DNA from: Homalodisca vitripennis
Lineage: Eukaryota; Arthropoda; Insecta; Hemiptera; Cicadellidae
Reading direction: 5' to 3'
Length of the DNA stretch: 64,000 nucleotides
Assembly (NCBI RefSeq): GCF_021130785.1
Contig: NC_060213.1
Coordinates: forward strand, 118,983,001-119,047,000
Shown here in pieces: positions 1 to 11,133 of the stretch. The position numbers and the translations under genes are program-made. The notes below the pieces were generated by a model. That model worked only from the letters and a program-made list of their open reading frames with translations. It ran no database searches and had not been told where the DNA came from. Position 1 is the first letter of the stretch. Every line of letters starts with the position of its first letter.

Positions 1-112
1 TTCGTGACGACCATTTCCAGGACTGAACATTTGCTCTCAGAAAATGTAACTAAATTAGAACAATAGGTTTTAGAGTAGCAATCATATCCTCAGGTCTAAT
101 AAACTTAAGATA

Positions 113-313
<201 letters not shown>

Positions 314-394
314 GAAATTAAGAAGACACAAAACATTGAAAACTATTCCATTTGCAGGAATAAATTCAGCAATATTAATGATAAACTGGAGGGT

Positions 395-690
395 TATGCT
401 TATCAGACCCATTGCTCATATAGATTTCGAACTACTTCACTGACAGGACTTTCAGTCAAATATGATGGATCTCTATCCTTACCGTTTACAGCTGTATCTG
501 GTGCCTCTCAAGGTTCTTACTTGGGCCCCTCTAATCTTTCTCCTCTACTCTTACGATATTGGTACAATCACAAAATCAAAGTGCCTTATTTTTGCAGATG
601 ACATGTCTCCCTGATGTAACGAAAACCAATAAGTCGTTTGAAAATGTGGATCTTTTCTTCTGATGTTGATAAACTTACTATAAGTGGTAT
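395..690 (+). pseudogene. Jockey-like LINE reverse transcriptase remnant
   Basis: This is a decayed piece of the RT domain of a non-LTR retrotransposon. About 500-530 translates as SGASQGSYLGP, close to the family motif SGVPQGSxLGP. After a one-base frame change near 530 the next frame reads DIGTITKSKCLIFADDM, with the catalytic FADD at 591-602. RT motifs 4 and 5 are thus present at normal spacing but in different frames. The frame stays broken after the FADD, and no N-terminal endonuclease or C-terminal thumb is visible. The remnant begins shortly after the GT microsatellite. The Jockey-type assignment rests on the QGSxLGP...FADDM style; a CR1-like origin is possible. Confidence 0.75.
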
Positions 691-2204
691 ATATTTATAT
701 GTAATCGTTTGACAGCTGGGAGGGCGGTTCCTGACTAAAATGACATCATATATTTCTTCATATTAGACTCCCATTTACGTTGGTGACGATTTATAAAAAA
801 CCGTTTGCCTAGTAACAGGGAAAACGAGAACTACGTAGGTTAAGATAATCGCGGTATATCGCGCTCCGCGGTAAAGGGTATTGCTATCTTGTGCTGTAAA
901 CAGGTTAATAAATGTAAAGTGATTGGATAACATTTAACCAATTATATTACAAGATGAAACATAATTGAATATCGTATTCTAGTAAAACACTTATTTAATT
1001 ATTTTTTATATTTATATACACGCTTTGAGTAAACCCCTTTATAAGGGCCACATTAGGGTAACACTGACCACTAGAGTAGAACATTAGGAATTCACTGGTA
1101 CTTGAGATAACACGGGGTAATAATATCAGTCGGGGAATCTAATTCAAAGTTTAACTGAAAATTAAATCAATAATCATTTTGATGATGAGAGCATGCTTCA
1201 AGTCGACATACGTTTTCTAATACTTCCTAAAATGTATTGATATAAGAAACCATTGTTTAAAGTTTAAAATTACTGGATCGGCATTTAAACAGTCGAAGAC
1301 TGAAAATCCGTAATAAATGTTTCTACTGCAGTATTAAAAGTGAGGTTTTTTTATTTATTATAATATTACTGAGAGTGATTATGCTTTTTACACCATTCCA
1401 CAGCGCTTTGGACATCAAGAAAACTTGTGTTCATAGTGAATAACACAAAATCCATTGTTAAAGTATTTATCCACCAGCACAGGTTGCAGTGATACACTTA
1501 AGAAACAAGTAATTAAGTTTCTTATCAGATATGTTACGTCAGTTAGAGTAGTGAGTGTACTTATACAGTTAATTCCTGGATGTGTTTCTTATCTCTTTAA
1601 TTTAGAGTCACTGTACCTCTTTAGAACCTGGTCATTGTATTTGTTTTTATTCTCATTGGTAATCTTATTGGTAATCACGGTAAAGCTTTGTTAGATACAA
1701 ATCCAGTATATTGCATTTATGTTACAATAAACATATTTTAATTTTGTTTCCAAGATTAATTGACTTATGAACAATTCTTCAAATGTATAGGAATTGATGA
1801 TATGACGAGTTTTGTTTCGGATCTCGGAAATACCTTCGTCATAACCCATATTAAATTAAGTACATTTAAGTTCATAAAATCTGTTTATTAATTCATTTAC
1901 GGAAAATCCTCTTTTTACACAATACGCGATCAACAATAAATCCATTTCTATACCATAGTTCTGTCTATCGCAGGAAAAAGAATGTCTTACAAAATAAATT
2001 TATTTTACTAAACATAAGTTTAATTATTGTGTCGCTTATTTCTAGAAGCTGTGCCTTCGTCCCAAATATACTTATAATCCTATTTATTACTAAGGTCATT
2101 AATTAAAAACTTAAACACAGAGAACAGCCTGAGTAATAGTTCGTCCAACAAAGTTTTTTCTAGAAGTCAAAATATGTGATGTATGTATTTTTATTACAAG
2201 TTCC
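691..2204. other. AT-rich non-coding DNA, no gene seen
   Basis: No frame shows a recognisable domain or plausible codon use. A slightly GC-richer patch at about 800-900 (…TATCGCGCTCCGCGG…) may be the edge of an old interspersed repeat. Nothing else is supported. Confidence 0.6.
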
Positions 2205-2665
2205 CTCTACACTATCGTTTGTACAAAGAACACCAGTAGCCACAGCGGCAGTAATGAATAGTGAGCAGTAGTGAGTTGAACTCTCACTCGCAGTTGCATT
2301 ATAACACACTCCGCAGCACAACACAGAGACCCCACTGCCAATCTTGCCAATCTTGTTAGAGCGGAAGAGCTCTTAACCCCCCCCCCCCTTAACACGATCA
2401 TCCATACACCTTCTCCATCACCTCTAATCGACTACAGTTTACTGCTATTGGAATGGATAACAACTGTTAGATTTTTATCACTTTCGTTATCTTTTCTTAC
2501 TTTACTTAAAGTTGTCTTACTTGCTTAGTTGTAATGCATATCAAAATGTTTAATTTTTTATGAAATTATAAGAAGTATATAACTATACTTCTATGAATTA
2601 TACAGCAATTTATAACATTCGAAAGAAATTACCGTTCACTGAAGCAAATTGCTAAACTCATTTCC
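2205..2665 (-). repeat. Inverted fragment of the duplicated block (its right end)
   Basis: The reverse complement of about 2,280-2,480 matches the right end of block B near 36,330-36,540: GTTATCCATTCCAATAGCAG here against GTCATCCATTCAATTAGCAG there, followed by GTAAACTGTAGTC and AGAGCTCTTC in both. About 2,570-2,660 reversed matches 36,140-36,230, sharing AGCAATTTGCTTCAG or a close variant. It also holds a C12 homopolymer at 2,377-2,388. The fragment is inverted relative to blocks B and C. Confidence 0.75.
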
Positions 2666-2834
2666 CTGTTTTATATTTAAAAATATCCTTTGACGATCAC
2701 AGGTAGTTTTTAAATAGAAAGTCTTTGCGTCTTTTATTAAAAAATACGTTATTTTGGCATAACAGATTTTGATGATTAGGTGATTTTGTTGGCAATATTT
2801 AAGTGAGCAAGACGATCTTCCATAGCTTATATTT

Positions 2835-3066
2835 GCCAATGGCGTAGTATAGCGGGTACAACGGTTATCGCAAGATAACCGAGTCAAGCAACATCGACAT
2901 GGTGGCTGCTTGGATGGTGACCGCTCAGAGATACTGTCCTTGCAAGCAGCCCGCCTGCCTGGCCATTGGTGGTGGTTCGGAAGTCATCTTTAAGCCGTTG
3001 GTCCCCAGGTTAATTGTTAGAGAGGGCTTCATAGCCCTAATTTCGCCTGATAAAATAAGACTAATT
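2835..3066 (+). mobile_element. tRNA-derived SINE-like repeat
   Basis: The left part (2,838-2,890) has an A-box-like stretch, TGGCGTAGTATAGCGG, and a weaker B-box-like region near 2,881, as in Pol III-transcribed tRNA-derived SINEs. The body is GC-richer than its surroundings. Near the 3' end a short hairpin has arms AGGGCT (3,023-3,028) and AGCCCT (3,033-3,038). Diverged relatives lie in reverse orientation at about 33,950-34,125 and 61,515-61,700, sharing CCTTGCAAGC and the terminal TTCGCCTG(A/G)TAAAATAA. No target-site duplication was established. It may have travelled with the adjacent inverted block fragment or be an independent insertion. Confidence 0.5.
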
Positions 3067-5699
3067 TAATATACTTTACTTTTCATTTAATTCTCCCAAT
3101 AAGCGTTATGTGGGTGTCTGCATAATACTTTGACTCTGCTCCTTCAAGACAAGAATTTAATCAGTTTTTATGAGGGTTTATATAATAGATGTTCTGGTAA
3201 TGTTATAGCCTCTATTATGTAGCTATAAGTTTGGTTTAAAGTGCTTGATTTTCTTATTTATTATTTAGATTCAGTGGTGGAGAATGAGTTTCTAGATTAT
3301 GTAGCTCTATTTTTGGAGTTTGAAGATAGTTTTGGTAGCTGTGCAGTGTCTAGATAAAGTGAAATATTAAAAAAGAATTTCTCAGAATATAAAAGTAGAA
3401 CAACATGGTTACAACGAAAATCCACGAATAAAAAACAACATTGGTATCAATTCAACATACCGATGGAATCATAAAACAGTTTTACGCTAAAATAAACCCA
3501 GCTGCACTCTACTGCAATCCGGTATCGCGTAATGAAATATTGGCTATAGAGCAGTGTTATCTCTGCTGTATGGCTACAGGTCTACCCGTCCATACACTAC
3601 TCCATAGTATAGATTTATCAAATATTATAGAATATAGATGTAGAAATCAAGATTCCTTGTGTTATATCATAATTGTTACAATATTTTTCAAATTATATTC
3701 CATCGTATAATTAAGTAATAAACATGCTTTAGCTTTAACTTTCATTAACTTTTTAAATTAATAAAGTCCTGTCTAATCAAGCTGTTTATAAACAAACTGT
3801 TGTTAAAAAAACAACTAACTGGTTGCAGTGCAAAATAAAACTACTGAATATGAACAGTACAGGGGTTCTTTGTTTGAACTGCTCCATTATCGAATAATAA
3901 TGTTAATGTTATAACTTTATGGACTGAAGTTTATTTAGTGTTTTAAAAATATTTAGGGTCTAATTAATTCGTTTTTAATATTGGTAGCTTAAGTGGCCCA
4001 ACTGCAAAAGATTTTAACTCTGCGTGTTATCAACTAATGTAACTACAATGAATCTAAACCACGATGCTAATTTTTTTGTTTGAATCATCAAATGAAGTAT
4101 AGTTTATGGGGAGCAGGTGAATGCTGGAGAGGATGATCAAATAGAGAAAGTTTGTAAGAATGAAATGATTTAGACACACAACAGGACTTCCTTCACTTGA
4201 CTGTTACAACTGCGTTCTTCCATGTTGTGTGGTGTCAGTTCTATCATTCTGTTTGTTTTGTGTTCAGGTGAGTCATCAGAAGTCGTCTGCAACACACAGA
4301 AACATCTCTATATGTATACTACCACTATAGAGCTGACATCCGTTGTCTGTGGCAGTAGGCTAATTTTTGTATTTATATTTTTTTGTTTTACTGCTACTTT
4401 TTGTTTATTTTAATTCAACATAGCGTTTTTTTTACTATCGTTAACTTTCTAATATCACAAACACATTGTCTAAAGATTTATTAATTGAGAAAAAGAATAA
4501 CTTTTTTGAAAGATTACACACCAAAATATTCGTAATCTTTGTGTCCTTTCCTATTTATATTAGACAGGCATAAAACATTTATTAGTGCAAGTAACACATT
4601 CTTAAAAACTTATGAATATTGAAAACTTGAATATTGAAGCAGCAAAATTATAAACATTCAGGTGCAGAACTGGGTATTTGTAAGTTTAAAATGATCTACA
4701 ATACTACTTAAGTAAAGTTTAGCAAAACTAACTCTTATAAATGTTGAATAGGGTGTAAATTTCAAAGAGTTAAATTATCCTCTCCTTCTTACTTTATTCA
4801 AAACCTTTTTAATGCAACTTCCCGCCCTAACCCACTCCTTGGCCATGTTTATCTCAATATAAAAATATTAAATTTTTAGTTGTTTCAGAAGAGTATTATT
4901 TGTATCAACTTAGTATATCTGAAGTAATTCGGGAAGTAAAACAGTGCAGATAATTCACAATGACGGCAGGCCGAAGATCTACGAAGGCATGTAGTCGGGA
5001 TTGACATGGGCATCTAGACCTCGGGCACAGCTCTTGGCCTTGAAGTACTCGTGCTGCGGGTCTGTTTCCTCTTATTCCCCTTATACTTCTCTTTCCTTGG
5101 AGCGCAGAGTAATATAAAATATTTATCTATTCGTTATTTCCATGACAGGGTCCTTTTCTTAATTAGTAATTTTTATCCATGGTATGTGCATTATCAAATA
5201 TAAAACTACTCTCGTTATTATTTGGCTCACTATCGAGAATGGCGTATTGCTGTAGTTTCAATATTAAATATACATAAATAATGTTTGAATCTCAAATATA
5301 AAGAGACTGTTATAATTTGAAATCTCTTGGATTCGGAGTCTTTGATGCGTTATTTTCACTAGAAATTAGGTTAGTCTTTTACAAATATTAAATATTTTAT
5401 TATTATGATTCGTATTATAATGTGAAATATTACAAATAGTTACCAGGTCAACTCGTTTGTTAGCTATTACTAGCTAGTACTTTATAAACTGTGCATACAA
5501 GCTGTATTTTGTTTTTATCATGATAAGACAAACAACTCCGTACGGGAGCATGGTGAAGTAAAATGATTTGTCATCATCGTGAGACCCATGACTCATAAAA
5601 AGATGCTCAATTTAATAAAACAGTTCTAACTTGATATTCAAAGACTAAGGTTTTTTTTGAAACATGTCAATTTGTTATAGTAAATATTTGAAGTAATTA
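3067..5699. other. AT-rich non-coding DNA with one GC-richer patch
   Basis: No convincing coding frame is present. At about 4,960-5,110 a GC-richer patch (around CGGGCACAGCTCTTGG and CGTGCTGCGGGTC) stands out from its surroundings. It looks like part of an interspersed repeat that I cannot name. The rest has nothing I can support. Confidence 0.5.
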
Positions 5700-6006
5700 G
5701 AAATTAATATTTAATTGTGGAATACCGTCGCATGAGATCGAAGCTCCGCCATACCCTAACCCACTGTCAGTGCCCAGGCTCACACAGCATTTGTCACCTG
5801 TCACCAGGCAATACATCATTTTTCTGCGGCTGTGGGGAATATTTATTCTGTTAAAAACGACCATACATCCTTGATTGAAGAACATAAAAGTATGAAACAA
5901 GTAGATAACGCCATAAAACCTTACATTTATATGTACAAAAAGATAAATTAATAACATTTGAAAAAAACTATTCGTTCTTGGTTTTAATTCAAATTACGTA
6001 ACATCC

Positions 6007-6050
<44 letters not shown>

Positions 6051-7330
6051 TACATGACTGAAATGTATGGGCATACAAATTTCAAAACATTTAACTGTAT
6101 AAAAGCACATGTTTTATTATAAAATAACATCCACAGAGGAATTTATGGCTCAATAATAAGTTAAAAGTTAATTAAAACCAATATCAATATGTTCATGTCT
6201 CCTAATAACATCATTACATAATAAGTTATCCCTGGAATGGTACGGGTCTGATAAATGTTACAAGATATTAAGAGGTAGAAATAAATATGTATCACCTTTT
6301 TCATTAATTCTCGCTTGATGCAAAACACTGATAGAAAATTCCAACCTTTTAACAACACCTATACCATTTATACGTTTAAAATATAGTTATTCCTAAAACA
6401 TAAAATATTTAAAAGAATATAGCCTACAAATGCACTTATAACCGGATATGTTAAATACATTAAGAACCGTACTACATTGTTTTCCATTACCAAAAATATA
6501 TTGTTGGAGTGAAAGCTGGATCTGGAGCAGAAATAAGAGTAGACGCGAGTTCTCCCCCACGGTTGTTGAATGAAGCCGCGCAGTCCTCTGGGGCTTCAAG
6601 TTGTACAAACATCATCAAGTAAAAACTACTCTTCTCAACAAAGACATTTTCTCTTAAAATTGATACAATCACATTATCGCTTTTTATTTTACTATTCCAC
6701 AAGATGAGGCTATTGTTAATATAATTTAAAAGAAGTATTTAGAACACATATTGCAACATAAAAATCTATGTATTTTATCATATTATCAGAACTAAAAATA
6801 GTAATTCAACAATGATTTCAACATTGCTAGTTATGAGTATTGTTATATTCAGTGATATTATTATTGTATAGTTCACTTAAGGATTTTACCTACGAATATC
6901 GATTGCAATTTTCAGAAAATACAACTAATGATGGAGTTACGAGTCTCAAGCTCCTAACTTTTTTGTAATACTAGGAATTATTTAAAAAAACAGTTATTTT
7001 CAGTGAGACATGTGATTAAAGGATTCACCAAAACCTTAGTAAAACATCTGTTAATAGTTTCTGCTTGATCAGGCATACGGTTAATGCCACATCAAGTCCT
7101 GATTTGAGTTTTAATGTAACTAGGAAAGATTCACCTAACACACGTCTTTCCGGCGGAAATGGGATCATCTTAGAAGTTATTGCGCTATATAAATCTGGTT
7201 AAGTTTTTCAGCTTTCCAATATTATCTTTATATTTTCTTTCATCTTGTGACGAACAATAATTATAATTTTGCAATAAAATATGTGGAAGGTTTCATTGTA
7301 ATATTTTGTTTGAAAAATATTACATGGATT
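5700..7330 (+). repeat. Third, direct but deleted copy of the duplicated block
   Basis: 5,730-5,880 matches 25,170-25,380 (block B) and 52,665-52,800 (block C), sharing CCCTAACCCACTGTCAGTGC or close forms and TTTCTGCGGCTG. 6,490-6,700 matches 25,670-25,830 and 53,510-53,680, sharing GAATGAAGCCGC or a near variant and AAGTAAAAACTACT. 7,140-7,320 matches 28,505-28,710 and 57,110-57,280, sharing GGGATCAT(C/A)TTAG(A/C)AGTTATTG. Order and orientation are as in B and C, but about 2.3 kb present in B between the last two anchors is absent or unrecognisable here. Confidence 0.8.
6011..6052. repeat. (TA)n followed by short (CA)n
   Basis: About 32 bases of uninterrupted TA run into a short CA stretch. 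It is a simple microsatellite inside the partial block copy. Blocks B and C do not show the same tract at the matching point. Confidence 0.95.
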
Positions 7331-8576
7331 TGTCCTGAACCAATATGTGACCTACGATAAAAATTATGTTTAAGGTAATAGCTTAATTGATTGCTCAATG
7401 ATTAATAATGTAGCTGGTGTTGTTTCAATGAACAATCAGAAAATCTTAATTACGAAAACTATAATTGCAAAAGTCCTTTTGTATGTTTGCATTGCTTTCA
7501 AGCGTGACATATTTAATCAAATGTACTAATATTTTACATGGACATTCTTAGGATTGGTGGTATGAATATTGGCCTATTCTTATCTCAAAAAGCCTTGCTT
7601 GGTATTGGGATCTATACCCTAAATAAGATTTATACCCATAACCTGTTTATAATTTAAAACTAAAAATATTGCACTCTTTAAGAATAAATTGATATGGAAA
7701 TGTAACTCAATAAAACTACGATGCTTTAAGGAATGTTATCTACCCCCTGTGTTTTGGATCAATTATCTCCTCGGTTCACACAGGAATTAGAGGGATGAAA
7801 GCGGTTTATACAAATCACGACTGTAAAAAACTTTCCTCCACTTGGCAAGCTACCTAAAAGCTGCCGAAACTGGATTTGTTTTTTTGTCAGTTAATGTTCC
7901 CTTGTTACATACAAAAAAACGCTGTAATTAATTTTTCGGTCTCTGCTAACGAAAAAGAAGGGAGCTTTATTTTACATCCTTCTTTTGCTACTTTCTGAGT
8001 GTTTTAAAATATATAAGCAAGCACTGAAGATTAGGAATACTTATAAACAAAAATATTGTAGTAGTCAAACAACATATTCTTCAAATCATTTTTTAAAATT
8101 ACCGGACAAACGATATAATTTTACAGAACAACTGTTTTTCATGGTTAAATTTTATATTATATCACAAGTCCTAGTTCGTTTGATGACCTTATAGCGGGTG
8201 TAATTTTATGTTATATATTACCCTTGAACATTAAATTTTGGCTGTTGATTATGTTCGGAAGTGACAAACGTAAGAGGCTCGGAGTAACCGACAGATAATG
8301 GACGACAGAGGTTTAAGATGCGTGCAGAGCTTATAACCCCTACTTGAGTCTAAGGGTGTAGATTTGTGGATATATATTACAAATGTTTTAAATTTCTCAC
8401 TATAAGCAGATTTTCATACGTGCTTACTCATAATCACTTCCCTACGGCATAAGTTAAATTTGCTTCTTTAGAATAAATTGATTTCAACATTAGTCTCAAA
8501 GGATGCCACTGATTTTTAAACTAAAAAATCATTTATTTTAATCGTTTGTGATGATAAAATAAAAGCTAGTTGTGAT
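7331..8576. other. AT-rich non-coding DNA, nothing recognised
   Basis: Open frames are short and low-complexity (Lys, Asn and Phe rich). No match to the other repeats in the window was noticed. Confidence 0.55.
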
Positions 8577-8624
8577 TCAGCTATAGCTAATAACAATTTT
8601 TAACAAGTTTATTTTAAATATGGA

Positions 8625-8726
8625 CCCCCACCCCCCCCCCCCCCCACCCCCCCCCCCCCCCACCCCCCCCCCCCCCCACCCCCCCCCCCCCCCACCCCCC
8701 CCCCCCCCCACCCCCCCCCCCCCCAA
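8625..8726. repeat. (C15A)n 16-bp minisatellite / G-rich tract
   Basis: Apart from single adenines this is pure cytosine. The adenines fall at exactly 8,630, 8,646, 8,662, 8,678, 8,694 and 8,710, so five successive units are precisely 15 C plus one A. A final run of 14 C reaches 8,724. The other strand is (TG15)n and could fold into G-quadruplexes; the C strand could form i-motifs. The tract directly abuts the first unit of the 240-bp satellite. Glycine-rich translations of the minus strand are artefacts. Confidence 0.95.
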
Positions 8727-10320
8727 CAAGATAGCAATTAAACTGCACGAAATACTATACATATAGTGGTATAAGACAATGGGATCACGACACGATAGCT
8801 ACAGATGTTTCCTCTTTATACATTGGCAGAGTTTTAGGTTAACACTATAAATAGGAAAACATTAGTGAGCAATACACTGTGGTGCAAGTTACGATTTGTA
8901 AACAACCAGAGAAGCAAAATGTAATTATTGAGGAGGTAACGCATAGACCCGAGGACAGCATTTAATTACACAAGATAGCAATTAAACTGCACGAATTCTA
9001 TACATATAGTGGTATAAGACAATGGGATCACGACACGATAGCTACAGATGTTTCCCTCTTTATACATTGGCAGAGTTTTAGGTTAACATTATAAATAGGA
9101 AAACATTAGTGAGCAATACCACTGTGGTGCAAGTTACGATTTGTAAACAACCAGAAGCAAAAATTTAATTATTGAGGAGGTAATACGCATAGACCCGAGA
9201 CAGCATTAATTACACATGTTAGCAATTAAACTGCACGAATCTATACATATAGTGGTATAAGACAATGGGGATCACGACACGATAGCTACAGATGTTTCCT
9301 CTTTATACATTGGCTCAGAGTTTTAGGTTAACATTTTATAAATAGGAAAACATTAGTGAGCAATACACTGTGGTGCAAGTTACGATTTGTAAACAACCAG
9401 AAGCAAAATTTAATTATTGAGGAGGTAACGCATAGACCCGAGACAGCATTAATTACACAAGATAGCAATTAAACTGCACGAATCTATACATATAGTGGTA
9501 TAAGACAATGGGATCACGACACGATAGCTACAGATGTTTCCTCTTTATACATTGGCAGAGTTTTAGGTTAACATTATAAATAGGAAAACATTAGTGAGCA
9601 ATACACTGTGGTGCAAGTTACGATTTGTAAACAACCAGAAGCAAAATGTAATTATTGAGGAGGTAGTAACGCATAGACCCGAGACAGCATTAATTACACA
9701 AGATAACAATTAAACTTCTCGAATCTATAGTCGTATGATCTTATAAGGGTGTGGAATCATGACTCAATAGCTACACATGTTTGCTCCTGATAAAGTGAGA
9801 ATCTTACGTTCAAATTATAAACAAGGTTATATTAGTGGGTAATACACTGTCAGGCGAGTTACGATTTGTTGACAACAGGAAACAGGATGTAATTATTGAG
9901 GAGGCAACGCACAGACCCGAGCCAACATTAATTACACAAGATAGCAATTAATCTTCTCGAATATAAAATGTTATGTTCTTAGAAAATGGTGAAATCACAA
10001 TATGATAACTACAGATGTTTGCTCTTTATAAACTGACAGAGAATTTGGTGGAATTATACATATGGAGACAGATTTTGAGCAATAACACTGCGCGTTAGTT
10101 ACGTAGCAGTATTAATTTCACAAGATATCCATCATTTGTACTTATTTAGTAGTATGATCATATAAAATTTATTACTCCATTATGTCAATATATATAGCTG
10201 GTGGGCTTACAGTTTAAAAATAGTTACAGAGATATAGACAATTAGATAACAAACCTTAGTGCCTATATAATTAACGATAAGGTGATCGCTGTATTCCATT
10301 TCCATCCATTTATTGATAAT
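8727..10320. repeat. Tandem satellite, about 238-244 bp monomer
   Basis: The marker CAAGATAGCAATTAA, or a close variant, recurs at 8,727, 8,971, 9,215, 9,458, 9,699, 9,937 and 10,121. The spacings are 244, 244, 243, 241, 238 and 184. The first four units are nearly identical, differing mainly by single-base indels and a few substitutions. Unit 5 (from 9,699) and unit 6 are clearly diverged, and the last is short and degraded. Units share blocks such as GTGGTATAAGACAATGGGAT and ATAGACCCGAGACAGCATTA. There is no coding frame. Confidence 0.93.
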
Positions 10321-10515
10321 GTTTCAAACACTTCAGAAGGAATCATGGAACTATGTTATGTAACGAGAATACACTAGTAGCGACCACGTGTTCATACTTC
10401 GTTCAATTTCCATTCCGGTTACTGATAATGTCTCAGCTACTTATAGGAGGAATTGTGGATGTATATTATGTGACTGGAATACACTCGGGACGACCAGGTG
10501 TCCACAGTACATTCA
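10296..10515. repeat. Two diverged direct repeats of about 109 bp
   Basis: The motif TGATAATGT occurs at 10,314 and 10,423. Each is followed at matching distances by a GGAAT(C/T) segment, (C/T)TATGTGA-like text, GAATACACT, CGACCA and TTCAATT. The two units are about two-thirds identical by eye. They begin where the satellite fades and may be a separate old tandem family. Confidence 0.6.
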
Positions 10516-11133
10516 ATTCTGGTCTGGTTATAGGGTTGGGCCAAATTACCAGATTCAAGATGTGTCATTGAATGCCTTTAGCATATACATGAATACCCAT
10601 TAAGGGTATACATTACTAAATAATATAATTGTTAAATTGAATTCATGTAGCTTTTATATTACAAAAATCGTTTTTAGTTTTACTCTTCCTCATGTATTTT
10701 CTTATTAAATACAGCCAAATTGTTTATATTTTATTTTCTGGTATTTTTTGTAACAGTATAACTGCCAGATTATTACGCACACAAATTTATAGTTTAGCAC
10801 ATTATAAAGTACTAATACATAAAGTTTACTTATTGAAATATTGGTTTTATAGTTTTTTTTAATACCCTTTCAAAATAAGCCAAACAATGTTAAAACCTTA
10901 AAAACGTTTTGGAGTTATTAGATAAGTACAGAATATTTAAATTCTTTCAAAAAATTACAAATATCTCTAAAACGGTTCGTTTTTTTAGATTTAACCATAA
11001 AACATATTTTCTGTGTTTATTCTATGAGAGCTTTTTGAGAGGAAATGTGTAGTTAAAAGCGTCAACGAAAATCCACATATGGGCGATAATTTAACTTCTA
11101 CCTGGTACATAGTACAATAATATTATTACAATT
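10516..11133. other. AT-rich DNA, no gene seen
   Basis: This is a poly-T and poly-A rich stretch with no recognisable feature. It ends at the target-site duplication of the RTE-like element. Confidence 0.6.

Noticed and set aside
2838..2910. Functional tRNA gene
   Set aside because: The A-box resemblance is reasonable, but the cloverleaf arms and B-box are poor and the body continues as a repeat; SINE-like is the better reading.
8577..8762. Glycine-rich 61-residue frame on the minus strand
   Set aside because: It is the translation of the (C15A)n tract, with no signal or domain around it.
8727..10320. CRISPR or rDNA spacer interpretation
   Set aside because: Monomers are contiguous without spacers, and no rRNA sequence is recognisable nearby.
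10353..10603. Two overlapping ~72-residue plus-strand frames
   Set aside because: They lie on the diverged 109-bp repeat pair, whose period is not a multiple of three, and show no domain.
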